Positions 17,295-25,740 of a stretch of DNA of 64,000 bases are shown here, in pieces; the first letter of the stretch is position 1; each line of letters starts with the position of its first letter. The notes under the pieces are model-generated. The model did no database searches and had not been told where the DNA came from. It saw only the letters and a program-made list of their open reading frames with translations. This DNA comes from Paenibacillus ottowii. GTDB taxonomy: Bacteria > Bacillota > Bacilli > Paenibacillales > Paenibacillaceae. The position numbers and the translations under genes are program-made. Location: positions 248,001 to 312,000 of the forward strand of contig NZ_VIJZ01000006.1 of assembly GCF_006874425.1 (NCBI RefSeq). The letters run 5' to 3'.

Positions 17295-18464
17295 ATGAAA
17301 ACAGCCCTCTGGCTGTATCTCTTTTTGTTCATTGCCTTTTTTGATTTGCATGCACAATATCCTATTTTGACACCATTCGCAATCTCTTTGGGGGCAGCTC
17401 CTACCTTTATCGGTTGGATGATGGGGATTTACTCTCTGACTCACCTGCCTGGTAACTTGATGGCAGGTCCGAAAGTCGACAAACACGGCAGTCGCCGATA
17501 TATTATGTTCAGTCTGACAGCCGCAGGCATCATCCTGATCATTCAATCGTACATCCATACACCGTGGGAATTACTTTTTCTACGTGCAATTAGTGGCTAT
17601 GTGTTGGCCTTTTTATCCCCAGCCTGTCTGGCCATGCTGGCACAACTGTCTGATCATCCGGTTACGCAGGGGAAATATATGTCTGGGCATGGTGTCGTCC
17701 ACACGTTGGCCTCTGTTCTGTCTCCGGCCGCAGGTGCATTTATCGTAGCCAGTTTTGGCTTTAGCGAGACATTTAGTTCCCTTGGCATCATTCTCGTTAT
17801 CACGGGGCTTATGGCTTACTTCACCTTACCCAAAAATGCACCCGCTCCGCAGGCCCAATTATCTGATGGTCACGCAACACCCGCTCCGCTATCGCCAGCA
17901 CATACGCGCTTACCATTTAATTGGCGTTACCTGCTTCTACCTTTTGTTTTAGCGTGCGCACAAGGCATTTTATTTTACGAGATCCCTTTACGTAATAACG
18001 GTTCTGCATCCATAATGTCCACCGGATTACTCTTTTCTATCATTAGTCTGGGAGCACTCTGTACGCTAAGTTTACTTTTTCTGAACAAATATTCACCGAT
18101 GGTACGGCTACTTTGCGGCATTATTCTGTTGTCTTTAAGCTTCTTCGCACTCGCCACCACGCCTGAAGCGATCATAGGCATCGTCCTGTTTATTTTAGGA
18201 ACAGCCAAAGGCATTATTTTCCCAGCGCTGGCCTCCCTTTTCATACAAATTGGAGGTGCGCGATTGGGCAAAACCTTTGCTTTGCAATCCATTGCAACAT
18301 CTATCGGCTCCTTTGCCGGACCTGTACTGGCGGGTCAGCTTCCAGATCACATTTCTCCTTTCTTTATCGCCTTTCTGATCCTGATGGCCGGTCTATTATT
18401 TATTCCTGTCCAGCGATTATCTCCGACACCTCCACTGCCTGCCTCAGGGCCTCACCATTCCTAG
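17295..18464 (+). CDS. MFS transporter
   Basis: 389-residue major facilitator with about 12 hydrophobic segments. The motif A-like loop between segments 2 and 3 is visible as GPKVDKHGSRR. A central hydrophilic linker (PAPQAQLSDGHATPAPLS) separates the two six-helix halves. The ribosome site is AGGGGG, 9 bases ahead of the ATG. It stands alone and runs opposite to the cell-wall operon. Direction and substrate cannot be inferred; the general look is of a drug or metabolite exporter. Confidence 0.88.
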   Translation: MKTALWLYLFLFIAFFDLHAQYPILTPFAISLGAAPTFIGWMMGIYSLTHLPGNLMAGPKVDKHGSRRYIMFSLTAAGIILIIQSYIHTPWELLFLRAISGYVLAFLSPACLAMLAQLSDHPVTQGKYMSGHGVVHTLASVLSPAAGAFIVASFGFSETFSSLGIILVITGLMAYFTLPKNAPAPQAQLSDGHATPAPLSPAHTRLPFNWRYLLLPFVLACAQGILFYEIPLRNNGSASIMSTGLLFSIISLGALCTLSLLFLNKYSPMVRLLCGIILLSLSFFALATTPEAIIGIVLFILGTAKGIIFPALASLFIQIGGARLGKTFALQSIATSIGSFAGPVLAGQLPDHISPFFIAFLILMAGLLFIPVQRLSPTPPLPASGPHHS

Positions 18465-18537
18465 TTACACCTGAGGGAAGCATGCTAATATGCTGCCTTT
18501 AAGCCCAAAATACTCTTCTCAAAGGCGTGTGCACAGG

Positions 18538-18564
18538 ACCTTATCCTCCTACCAACATAGACTA
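18538..18564 (+). promoter_or_regulatory. Candidate SigK-type promoter of the YjcZ-like peptide
   Basis: AC, 16 bases, then CATAGACTA matches the AC / CATAnnnTA pattern of late mother-cell SigK promoters. It lies 36 bases before the start codon. The match is short, so it is suggestive only. Confidence 0.4.
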
Positions 18565-18600
18565 ATTTGACTGAATTATTAGAAAAGGGAGGTGCAGACC

Positions 18601-18699
18601 ATGGGCCACTGTCATCCTTGCCCTATCGGGACTTCAACTGGTATCATTCTTGTTCTATATATTCTGCTCGTCATCATTCTTCGTACTTGCTGGATCTAA
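18601..18699 (+). CDS. YjcZ-like sporulation peptide, 32 residues
   Basis: A very short gene: ATG, 31 further codons and TAA. The ribosome site GGGAGG lies 8 bases upstream. The peptide starts MGHCHPCPIG and then forms one membrane helix (GIILVLYILLVIIL) ending RTCWI. The layout resembles the YjcZ/YnzL-type tiny sporulation membrane peptides (short polar head, then a helix ending in L-I-I-x-W-I). A SigK-like promoter lies upstream and a terminator downstream, which supports a real transcription unit. The family assignment is by general resemblance. Confidence 0.65.
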   Translation: MGHCHPCPIGTSTGIILVLYILLVIILRTCWI

Positions 18700-18714
18700 T
18701 GTCTGATTTGCCCT

Positions 18715-18766
18715 AACAGCCTGCTTTGTAACCCATGCCTGCCACTTCTGGCAGGCTGTTTTGTTG
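18715..18766 (+). terminator. Terminator after the YjcZ-like peptide gene
   Basis: AACAGCCTGC pairs with GCAGGCTGTT and is followed by TTGTTGTTTTTT. A nested CCTGCCA...TGGCAGG hairpin reinforces it. Confidence 0.7.
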
Positions 18767-18864
18767 TTTTTTGCATGAGAACCCCGTTTAGAGCTAAACT
18801 ATACACATATTCCTTCATTTCCCGGGGAATTTCGAGCACAGGCATAAAGCAAGGGGTGAGCAAA

Positions 18865-19206
18865 ATGGCGATAACCGTGATTGTCGAAGGAAAAAATGAC
18901 CGCAGTAAACTTCGCCGATTACTTGACCCGGAGATCAATATTTTATGTACCTTCGGCACACTAAACTCTATAAAACTGGAATCCCTCCGCAAACGGACCA
19001 AGCACGATGAAATATACTTATTTATGGACAACGACAGTTCGGGAAAAAAAATAAGAGGTGTGCTTGCAGACGCTTTTCCGGATGCACTTCATATGTATAC
19101 TCGCAAAGGCTATGCTGGCGTAGAAGGGACTCCGGATGAATATGTGATTGCCCAGTTGGAGAAAGCTGGCTTAGAGGAATACATTATATACCCTCCTGTG
19201 CTTTAG
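18865..19206 (+). CDS. Small Toprim-domain protein (YusF-like)
   Basis: 113-residue protein that is essentially a single Toprim domain. The glutamate motif is IVEGKND (E8) and the DxD motif is FMDNDSSGK (D55, D57); together these bind Mg2+ in topoisomerases, primases and RNase M5-type nucleases. No extra domain is present. The start is ATG at 18865 behind AGGGGTG; the longer frame from 18775 lacks a ribosome site. Similar stand-alone Toprim proteins such as Bacillus YusF have no firm function. It converges on ctaB with a terminator between them. Confidence 0.8.
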   Translation: MAITVIVEGKNDRSKLRRLLDPEINILCTFGTLNSIKLESLRKRTKHDEIYLFMDNDSSGKKIRGVLADAFPDALHMYTRKGYAGVEGTPDEYVIAQLEKAGLEEYIIYPPVL

Positions 19207-19218
19207 TCCTGCGAATAA

Positions 19219-19262
19219 CAAAAAAGCTGTCCTCAGGCCAATTCAGGCGCCTGTTGGACAGC
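19219..19262 (-). terminator. Terminator of ctaB
   Basis: GCTGTCC and GGACAGC bracket a second small palindrome (CAGGCGCCTG). On the minus strand the hairpin is followed by TTTTTTG. It sits between convergent ctaB and the Toprim gene. Confidence 0.75.
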
Positions 19263-19298
19263 AAATATAGTGTATTATCACTAATGCTACTACTCGGA

Positions 19299-20243
19299 TT
19301 AGAATTTATGAACCGTATCAACGATCATCAATAAGAAGCTGAGTGTCAGATGGTTAATGGAAAAGAAAAATACTTTTTTGGCCCAGGAATCTGTTTCTTC
19401 TTTCTTAATCGTAAAACCCTTAAAAGCATAAAACGCCCAAAGCACAGACAGCAATACAGACACGATCATAAAAATCATACCGGCATACCCATAAGCGTAC
19501 ATAAGGATGGGTACCGGAATCAACAGCACAATATAAGGAATCATCTGAATTTTGGTCCGATGAATACCTTTCACAACTGGCAACAATGGGAAGCCTGCTG
19601 CGCGATATTCCTCGACTCTGCGAATGGCAAGTGCCCAGAAGTGAGGCGGTTGCCATAAGAACAGTAATGCGAATAAAAGCCATGCGCCCATATCAATACG
19701 GCCTGATGCGGCCACATAACCAATTACTGGAGGCATAGCCCCTGAAATACCGCCAATGGATGTACTCCATGTAGACGAACGTTTCAACCAGAGTGTATAA
19801 ATGCCAACGTAGACAATCATACCTAAGATGCCCAGTAGTCCTGCCTTCACTCCAGAGAAGTAGAATAAGACAGCCAATCCGACGATGCCCAAAATAATAG
19901 CGTAGGACAACACCGTTGTAGGGGTCAGACGTCCTGTTGGCAGTGAGCGATTACGTGTCCGCTCCATCTTCAAATCCAACTCACGGTCAAAGTAGTTGTT
20001 AAAGACACAAGAAGACGCCATAACCAACATTGTACCTAAGAGTGTAAGGATTAACTTTATATAGTCAACGTCCCATTGCGATGCTAACCAAAAACCACCG
20101 AAGGCTGCAACCAAATTAGTACGAAGGATGCCTGGCTTAGTCACTGTAATAAAATCTTTCCAAGTGCCCGCCTTGCCGGGTGGTTTAGATTTTACCGAAT
20201 AGGTAGCCGCATCCGAAGAAGTCTTATAACTAATATTATCCAT
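19299..20243 (-). CDS. ctaB: Heme O synthase (protoheme IX farnesyltransferase) CtaB
   Basis: UbiA-family prenyltransferase that adds farnesyl to protoheme to give heme O, the substrate of CtaA. 314 residues from the chosen ATG, with about nine membrane segments. The two aspartate-rich motifs are visible: NNYFDRELDLKMERTRNR (first DxxxD) and, later, the conserved HFWALAIRRVEEYRAAGFP segment. The start is ATG at 20243 behind AAGGGGGAG; the upstream in-frame ATG at 20312 has no ribosome site. It is separate from ctaA in this genome, with no cytochrome oxidase genes next to it. Confidence 0.93.
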   Translation of the reverse strand: MDNISYKTSSDAATYSVKSKPPGKAGTWKDFITVTKPGILRTNLVAAFGGFWLASQWDVDYIKLILTLLGTMLVMASSCVFNNYFDRELDLKMERTRNRSLPTGRLTPTTVLSYAIILGIVGLAVLFYFSGVKAGLLGILGMIVYVGIYTLWLKRSSTWSTSIGGISGAMPPVIGYVAASGRIDMGAWLLFALLFLWQPPHFWALAIRRVEEYRAAGFPLLPVVKGIHRTKIQMIPYIVLLIPVPILMYAYGYAGMIFMIVSVLLSVLWAFYAFKGFTIKKEETDSWAKKVFFFSINHLTLSFLLMIVDTVHKF

Positions 20244-20446
20244 TGTGAGTAACTCCCCCTTAGAGATGTATGAATTCGGGAGTAAGTTGAACTCCGATAT
20301 AAATTTTATCATATACCTACCCTAAAAAGTTTGACAGAAAACGCACAAAACGTTCACAATTCAGATGGCAAATCGCCCCTGCTGATCGTTTACAGTAAAT
20401 TTGGGTAGTAATAAGTACAGGAAACAATACAAAAGGAGCGACAGAT

Positions 20447-21430
20447 ATGGATACAGCCACACACTTTGTCATGGGGATCGGATTGGCCGGGCTGGCCTAC
20501 ACTGATCCTGTCGTCGCCGGAGATCCAAAGCTGGCCGCAGTCGTACTGCTCGCTACGGTCGTAGGGTCACAAGCTCCGGATTTTGACACTTTGCTTCGGT
20601 TGAAGAACAATGCAGCCTACATTCGCAATCACCGTGGACTGTCGCATTCCATTCCCTTCTGGTTGATATGGATCTTGTCCATCACGGGACTGATCTGCTT
20701 GATCTTCAGGGATGTGCCCCCGGGTCATATCGCATTATGGGTAACGATTGCAGTGTGCCTGCACGTATTCACAGACTTATTCAATACGTACGGAACACAG
20801 GCATTTCGGCCGTTTACGAACAAGTGGATATCTTGGAATATCATCCATATTTTCGATCCCTTTATTTTCGGTACCCATGTTGCTGCAATAATGCTGTGGA
20901 TCACCGGGTTGGTTTCGCCGGCACCCTTATTTATTACACTGTACATCCTTATTGGCCTGTATTACATTTGGCGAACCTGGAGTCATTTTATTACCAAAAA
21001 AGCGGTGCGTGATATGGACACCCAGCGCCAGGAAGGCGACACCTATTATATCATTCCCACGGTATCATGGAACCGGTGGCATGTGGTAAAAGCTCATCAG
21101 AATGGAAGTTATGACATTGGCGGATTACATGGCAAACATTTATTTTGGACGAAACACGCAACTCCGTCCACACATCCAGCTGTAGAAGCTTCCAAATCCT
21201 ATCGTGATGTGCAAGCATTTCGCTATTTTTCCTCCTTTGCCGTAGCCGAGGTAGAAGAACTGGAATGGGGCTATATTGTACGCTGGGGGGACGTAAGGTA
21301 TCGACACCGGAGGCAATATCCATTCGTGGCGGTGGTTGCGATGGATAAGCAATTCGGACTGATCAACAGTTACATTGGATGGCTCAGTGACGAGAAAATG
21401 CAAAAGCGCCTTTCCCTGCATACGAATTAA
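20447..21430 (+). CDS. YfhP-like membrane-bound metal-dependent hydrolase
   Basis: 327 residues. The N-terminal 190 residues form the YdjM/YfhP membrane hydrolase domain, with MDTATHFVMGIGLAG at the start, SQAPDFDTLLR, HRGLSHSIPFW and DLFNTYGTQAF, which place histidines and aspartates for metal binding. The C-terminal 130 residues are soluble. Bacillus YfhP has the same build. Its cellular substrate is unknown. AAAAGGAG precedes the ATG and a terminator follows the stop codon. Confidence 0.85.
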   Translation: MDTATHFVMGIGLAGLAYTDPVVAGDPKLAAVVLLATVVGSQAPDFDTLLRLKNNAAYIRNHRGLSHSIPFWLIWILSITGLICLIFRDVPPGHIALWVTIAVCLHVFTDLFNTYGTQAFRPFTNKWISWNIIHIFDPFIFGTHVAAIMLWITGLVSPAPLFITLYILIGLYYIWRTWSHFITKKAVRDMDTQRQEGDTYYIIPTVSWNRWHVVKAHQNGSYDIGGLHGKHLFWTKHATPSTHPAVEASKSYRDVQAFRYFSSFAVAEVEELEWGYIVRWGDVRYRHRRQYPFVAVVAMDKQFGLINSYIGWLSDEKMQKRLSLHTN

Positions 21431-21470
21431 AAATATTTAAAAGCTACCAATAAACCGAGTAGATTACAGA

Positions 21471-21509
21471 CAGCAAGTCTCCCTATGCCTGGAGCTTGCT
21501 GTTTTTTTT
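21471..21509 (+). terminator. Terminator of the yfhP-like gene
   Basis: CAGCAAG and CTTGCTG form the stem, followed by eight T on the plus strand. Confidence 0.8.
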
Positions 21510-21596
21510 GACCATTCCCGTCAAAAGCGATGTCTTATGTAAGCGCCCTCTTGACGAAGCAGACTTGCGTGATTCACAATGGTCGTAAGCATGCGC

Positions 21597-21629
21597 AAAA
21601 AAATCCGGAGCATGATCGCTCCGGATTTT
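21597..21629 (-). terminator. Terminator of the minus-strand SASP gene
   Basis: AAATCCGGAGC and GCTCCGGATTT form a perfect 11-bp stem, followed on the minus strand by T residues. Confidence 0.8.
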
Positions 21630-21682
21630 CTTCATCACAGTTGCTCATAATACAGCTTCCAGGATGGGAGTGTTTATGTGTA

Positions 21683-21904
21683 TTACTGCAAGCGGCTGCT
21701 GCCCGACAAGGATTGTTCTGCTTGTTGGACCAGCTTTTTCGTGATGTATCCCCCAAGAGAACCTGTTTCGCGGGAAACGACATTACCGAAGTAACCGTCT
21801 TGAGGAATAGTGATGCCAAGTTCTTGAGCTGCCTCATATTTTAATTGTTGTAAAGCGGCGTTGGCCTGCGGTACTTGCAGGTTGTTTGAACGACGTCTGC
21901 TCAT
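21683..21904 (-). CDS. Alpha/beta-type small acid-soluble spore protein
   Basis: 73-residue DNA-binding protein that coats spore DNA and protects it from UV and heat. Family signatures are ALQQLKYEAAQELGI and, further on, SRETGSLGGYITKKLV. The GPR germination protease recognition area around the first helix (KYEAAQELGI) is intact. The start is ATG at 21904 behind AAAGGAG; the longer frame from 21943 runs through the ribosome site. A SigG-like promoter lies upstream and a strong terminator downstream. A close relative is encoded at 24725-24961. Confidence 0.95.
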   Translation of the reverse strand: MSRRRSNNLQVPQANAALQQLKYEAAQELGITIPQDGYFGNVVSRETGSLGGYITKKLVQQAEQSLSGSSRLQ

Positions 21905-21959
21905 ATTTGAATCTCCTTTCAGTTCTTTGTGAGTGAGGTTCATTGCAAGCTTGCAAGAT

Positions 21960-21989
21960 TATTATGGCTCACTTACATCTACTTATTCC
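21960..21989 (-). promoter_or_regulatory. Candidate SigG promoter of the SASP gene
   Basis: Minus-strand GGAATAA, 16 bases, then CATAATA. The -10 fits the SigG forespore pattern, and the position 56 bases before the start codon fits a SASP gene. Confidence 0.5.
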
Positions 21990-22024
21990 TGAAATTCAAC
22001 ATTCGAAAGCTGGAGGTTTTTACC

Positions 22025-22192
22025 ATGAGCAAAGGTTTATCCCTATGGTTCGCCGTTTCATCCATTATCCTGCTGACAGCAGATGCTATATCCATCAGCT
22101 ATTCTGCATGGATTGCTATATTGCTGGGGCTTTTATCTGTCGGCAATATCGGCTGGGGCTTCGTAGTTAAGGCCCGTCAACGTCGCTCTTAA
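22025..22192 (+). CDS. Small membrane protein, 55 residues, unknown function
   Basis: ATG at 22025 with GGAGG 8 bases upstream. The peptide has two hydrophobic stretches (LSLWFAVSSIILLTAD and AWIAILLGLLSVGNIGWGFVV) and a basic tail (KARQRRS), so it is probably a two-helix inner-membrane protein. I do not recognise a family. It is divergent from the SASP gene and converges on trpS with a 31-base gap. The ribosome site and hydrophobic pattern make it likely real. Confidence 0.6.
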   Translation: MSKGLSLWFAVSSIILLTADAISISYSAWIAILLGLLSVGNIGWGFVVKARQRRS

Positions 22193-22223
22193 GTCAGTTT
22201 GTAAGTCTTGGCTTCAATAGGCT

Positions 22224-23213
22224 CTAGCGTACACGTGGTAAAAAGCCCATGCGCTCTTTGACCGCAGACAGCGTGATTTCAGCAGTTTCTTGAGCACGCT
22301 CTGCGGATTGGGCCAAAATATGTCCAATTTCACCGGATTCCCGGATTTCGCGATAGCGTTGTTGAATCGGTTCCAGCATAACTACAACCGTCTCTGCCAG
22401 TTCCTTTTTAAATGTCCCGTACATTTGTCCTTCATAACGATCCTGTACTTCTTGGAGCGACAAACCGGAACACTGGCTGTAAATGCTCATTAGATTACTA
22501 ATCTCCGGTTTATTGGCCGGATCATATTTAACTTCACTGCCCGAATCGGTAGTGGCGCGGCTGATTTTTTTGCGTATAACTTTCGGATCGTCCAGCAGCG
22601 CAATAAAACTGCCTGCATTCGGGTTGCTCTTGCTCATTTTTTTGGATGCATCATCCAAGGACATAATTCTTGCCCCTACTTCAGGGATATACGGCTCGGG
22701 AATCGTAAAATAATCTCCATAACGATGATTAAAACGGCCCGCCAAATCCCGTGTCAGCTCCAGATGCTGTTTCTGGTCGTCGCCTACTGGGACAAGATCT
22801 GCATTGTAGAGCAAAATGTCAGCTGCCATCAACGACGGATATACGAACAGCCCTGCTCCTACGGAATCCTTGCCAGCAGCCTTATCTTTAAACTGAGTCA
22901 TACGCTCCAGCTCGCCCATATTCGTCAGTGTCGTCATCAACCATCCCAGCTCAGCGTGCTGAGGAACATGGGATTGTAAAAAGACGTTGGACTTCTCTGG
23001 GTTAATACCCGCTGCGATAAATAATGCCGCCACCGCCTCCGACTGCTCGCGTAATTGAGCTGGTTCCTGCGGTACGGTAATCGCATGAAGATCTGGAACC
23101 ATAAAGTAACATTGGTGATCCTCTTGCAATTTGACAAAGTTTTTCATAGCGCCGATGTAATTGCCCAATGTAAGTTGTCCACTAGGCTGAATACCTGAAA
23201 GTACAGTTTTCAT
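22224..23213 (-). CDS. trpS: Tryptophanyl-tRNA synthetase
   Basis: Class I aminoacyl-tRNA synthetase charging tRNA-Trp, 329 residues, normal length. The HIGH-type motif appears as TLGNYIG at 15-21 and the KMSKS motif is exact at 192-196. The start is ATG at 23213 behind GGAGG; the upstream in-frame codon at 23252 lies within the leader terminator. Expression is controlled by the T-box leader at about 23251-23520, whose specifier codon is UGG, so uncharged tRNA-Trp should turn the gene on. Confidence 0.97.
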   Translation of the reverse strand: MKTVLSGIQPSGQLTLGNYIGAMKNFVKLQEDHQCYFMVPDLHAITVPQEPAQLREQSEAVAALFIAAGINPEKSNVFLQSHVPQHAELGWLMTTLTNMGELERMTQFKDKAAGKDSVGAGLFVYPSLMAADILLYNADLVPVGDDQKQHLELTRDLAGRFNHRYGDYFTIPEPYIPEVGARIMSLDDASKKMSKSNPNAGSFIALLDDPKVIRKKISRATTDSGSEVKYDPANKPEISNLMSIYSQCSGLSLQEVQDRYEGQMYGTFKKELAETVVVMLEPIQQRYREIRESGEIGHILAQSAERAQETAEITLSAVKERMGFLPRVR

Positions 23214-23250
23214 CTTTTTCTCCTCCGTTTTTCCCAATATTTTAGAACGC

Positions 23251-23520
23251 AAAAAGGCCCCGCATCCTCAAGGGACGCGAGACCGTGGTACCACCCTTAT
23301 TCATTGCGCCAGCCTGTTAGTCGTCGGAGCTATTCCGTGGCCGCCTACAATCTTAAAGCTCCGTTAACGAGGAGCAATCGGCCGTCATACTGAGGAAAGT
23401 AAACTCCTGTTCTGTGCGGCACTCCAAGGTCCATTCAGCAGTGCAGGCTCACCGATTCTCATCCACCACCGGCTTTCTGAAGAGCTAATGCAAAAGCTTA
23501 CTTGTCCTCATCATCGTGTT
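23251..23520 (-). ncRNA. T-box leader of trpS, UGG (Trp) specifier
   Basis: The minus strand carries the T-box sequence AAGGGTGGTACCACGG, followed by a 12-bp terminator stem (GGTCTCGCGTCC with GGATGCGGGGCC, 23284-23256) and five T. Upstream is a stem with AGAAAGCCGGTGGTGG and a specifier region reading AATGGACC. The codon UGG at 23433-23431 is the tryptophan codon, consistent with trpS downstream. By known mechanism, uncharged tRNA-Trp stabilises the antiterminator. The 5' boundary is approximate. Confidence 0.93.
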
Positions 23521-23550
23521 ATCCATGTCATTTCTTTCTAAGCTACATTA

Positions 23551-23579
23551 ATGATAATTCCGCATACTATTATTGTCAA
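23551..23579 (-). promoter_or_regulatory. SigA-type promoter of the trpS T-box transcript
   Basis: Minus-strand TTGACA and TATCAT are separated by 17 bases, just upstream of the T-box leader. Confidence 0.65.
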
Positions 23580-23664
23580 ATGACGATTGTGCCATATGGT
23601 CAAAAATCTGTTATCATAATGACACGAAGCTTCAACCGATTATAGTGGACAAAGGAGCATGGAT

Positions 23665-24636
23665 ATGAAACAAGTGACCAAAGAACACTGGAACGGTTAC
23701 GACACGTATGTTTTACATAGTGGTGAATTGGAAGTTACAATGATCCCTCGTCTGGGGAATAATATTATCTCCGTGCGTGATCTGAAGCTGAACCGGGAGA
23801 TCGTACGTCGGCCTGGCGAAGAAGAATTGGCATTTTATTTACAAAAGCCATATCATTTTGGCTTACCTATTTTGATTCCTCCAGGACGAATTCGCAAAGG
23901 ACAATTTGAGTTTGACGGTGTCCCCTATCAATTTGACCGTAATACAGCCAATGACAATCATATACACGGTCTGCACCGCAATCAATCCTGGTGTTGCAGC
24001 GATATTGAAGAGGATGAAGAAGGTTGCAGTGTAACAACCGAGCTTCTGACTGAAAGCGATCCACACTGGATGGAACAATACCCCATTCCTTTGCGGCTGG
24101 AAATGACATATCGTTTGCAAGGCACCGTATTAAGTCAAACACTGCGTGTGACAAATCTAGGTGAAAAAACAGCACCCTTCGGCTTGGGATACCACACCTG
24201 GTTTATGGTGGATGGAGAGCCCGAGCGTTGGCGCTTGAAGCTGCCAGTGAATGGAGTATACGAGCAGGATGCTGAGCAGTTGCCTACAGGTGTCATTACT
24301 TCTTTAGATTTAGATCGTTTAGAGCAACTTCCCTCAGGTCTATCTCTGAAAGAGACCAATTTAGATACTCTGCTGCGAGCAACGGAAGAACCAGCTGAGG
24401 CTATTTTGACTCGTGATGACGGCTATCAAATCCGCTACACCGCAGATGAGCAATACTTTAAGTATTGGGTATTATATACTAAAGGTGAATGTGATCAGTA
24501 TTTCTGCATCGAGCCTTATACTTGGCTGCCCGATGCTCCCCATTTCTCCGATCCTGTCGGGGAAGCCGGATTAATTCGTCTGGAGCCGCAACAATCCATC
24601 GACCTCAACACTCAGATTCATATCGTACATCCTTAA
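23665..24636 (+). CDS. Aldose 1-epimerase family protein
   Basis: 323-residue beta-sandwich protein of the galactose mutarotase superfamily, converting alpha and beta anomers of sugars. The expected active-site pieces are visible: NDNHIHGLHR (first histidine), GLGYHTWF (second histidine) and CIEPYTW (catalytic glutamate). The start is the second ATG at 23665, because AAGGAG is only one base from the first ATG and seven from the second. It is a single gene with no sugar operon around it, so the sugar specificity is open. Confidence 0.88.
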   Translation: MKQVTKEHWNGYDTYVLHSGELEVTMIPRLGNNIISVRDLKLNREIVRRPGEEELAFYLQKPYHFGLPILIPPGRIRKGQFEFDGVPYQFDRNTANDNHIHGLHRNQSWCCSDIEEDEEGCSVTTELLTESDPHWMEQYPIPLRLEMTYRLQGTVLSQTLRVTNLGEKTAPFGLGYHTWFMVDGEPERWRLKLPVNGVYEQDAEQLPTGVITSLDLDRLEQLPSGLSLKETNLDTLLRATEEPAEAILTRDDGYQIRYTADEQYFKYWVLYTKGECDQYFCIEPYTWLPDAPHFSDPVGEAGLIRLEPQQSIDLNTQIHIVHP

Positions 24637-24664
24637 TCTTCCTATAGTCACTTTTTCCTTCGGC

Positions 24665-24693
24665 GCATATTTTCATATCTCTGTCGCATACTA
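24665..24693 (+). promoter_or_regulatory. Candidate SigG promoter of the second SASP gene
   Basis: GCATATT, 15 bases, then CATACTA. The -10 is an excellent SigG match and lies 32 bases before the SASP start codon. Confidence 0.5.
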
Positions 24694-24724
24694 ACCTCAT
24701 CACAGCCGAAGGAGGTGACTACAC

Positions 24725-24961
24725 ATGTATGAATCCAACCAAGGCAGAGGACGTCGCAGCAATACTCTGGTTGTTCCTCAAGCCAACAACGCACTGCAAC
24801 AATTGAAATATGAAGCTGCACAAGAACTGGGCATCACCATTCCGGCAGACGGTTACTATGGTGATATGCCGTCCCGTGAAGCTGGTTCTCTGGGAGGCTA
24901 TATCACTAAACGCTTAGTACAGCTGGCCGAACAGCAATTATCCGGTCGTTCAGGTCAATAA
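24725..24961 (+). CDS. Alpha/beta-type small acid-soluble spore protein
   Basis: 78-residue spore DNA-protecting protein, closely similar to the one at 21683-21904 (shared ALQQLKYEAAQELGI block and GSLGGYITK). The N-terminal ten residues differ (MYESNQGRGR). AAGGAGG sits 8 bases before the ATG. A SigG-like promoter precedes it. The two SASP genes lie 2.8 kb apart on opposite strands, either side of trpS and the epimerase gene. Confidence 0.95.
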   Translation: MYESNQGRGRRSNTLVVPQANNALQQLKYEAAQELGITIPADGYYGDMPSREAGSLGGYITKRLVQLAEQQLSGRSGQ

Positions 24962-25032
24962 GCGTCATTATTCCACATGAGCATTCCGTTATCGTAATTT
25001 ACAAAAATACGTTATAACGGGTATATAACAAA

Positions 25033-25056
25033 GGCGGTCTTCATATGAAGACCGCT
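25033..25056. terminator. Bidirectional hairpin between convergent genes
   Basis: GCGGTCTTCATATGAAGACCGC is a perfect 22-base palindrome between the convergent SASP gene and the 133-residue gene. The T tract is weak on both sides. Confidence 0.5.
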
Positions 25057-25078
25057 CTTTACTTTGCTCTTTTAATGA

Positions 25079-25480
25079 TTATTCAGATTTAGCCGCGCGA
25101 TATGTAGGCTTGTTATAGCGGATCATGAGATTCGCCATGTTGTAGTTGGATTCTAAGGTTGCATCTACCAAGATCGTCCCTTGTCTGACGGCAAAATCGA
25201 AAGCAATCTCACCATGAGTCCAGCTGCGCTTGTGATTTAGTGTTTCCAGGGCCATACGCCGAAACTCTTCCCGATGCTGAGCAGATAAGCCTGGTTCTAC
25301 TGCTGCAAATGTGCCGCCTTTACCTGCAATTGGATTATGCCGAATCCCAAATTTCCCAACTACATTGTTTCGTATTTGCACAAATACGATGCCTGATGAT
25401 AAACCCGCCAGTTCATGATCCATTTCTTTAAAAACGATATCCATCTGCCTCGCCAACGACAATTGTCCTACTTCATCCAT
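25079..25480 (-). CDS. Conserved-looking soluble protein, unknown function
   Basis: 133 residues, no signal peptide or membrane segment, mixed alpha/beta by eye. I do not recognise the family. Recognisable stretches are GIVFVQIRNNVVGKFGIRHN, a glycine-containing GKGGTF segment and an ESNYNMANLMIRYNKP segment near the end. GGGAGG lies 9 bases before the ATG, and codon use looks like that of its neighbours. It is followed by a hairpin and preceded by about 260 bases with no gene on the pepF side. No function is proposed. Confidence 0.7.
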   Translation of the reverse strand: MDEVGQLSLARQMDIVFKEMDHELAGLSSGIVFVQIRNNVVGKFGIRHNPIAGKGGTFAAVEPGLSAQHREEFRRMALETLNHKRSWTHGEIAFDFAVRQGTILVDATLESNYNMANLMIRYNKPTYRAAKSE

Positions 25481-25694
25481 CTAAATACCCTCCCATATGC
25501 CTTATATAAAAATTTTTAATAGGTCTTACGGCTCAATTATATGCGAAGGTTTTTAAGCTTACAATCAAAATCAACATATTTGGGTATTTATAACTATTTT
25601 CTAAGTATATCCATCATTTTAAAATTCGCTAACAGGTAGTGTCATTTACACTTCGACATTTTGTGACTTTATTCATCATCCTTTGCAAGAATCA
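25481..25694. other. AT-rich intergenic region, nothing recognised
   Basis: About 210 AT-rich bases between the 133-residue gene and the pepF terminator. It probably contains the promoter of the 133-residue gene, but I see no clear consensus element, small gene or structured RNA. Confidence 0.4.
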
Positions 25695-25726
25695 CAAAAA
25701 AGGCCCCCCCTTACGGGAGACCTTTT
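25695..25726 (-). terminator. Terminator of pepF
   Basis: On the minus strand AAAGGTCTCCC, loop GTAA, GGGGGGGCCTTT, then TTTTG. It lies 15 bases after the pepF stop codon. Confidence 0.8.
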
Positions 25727-25740
25727 AAAATGTAACTTCA

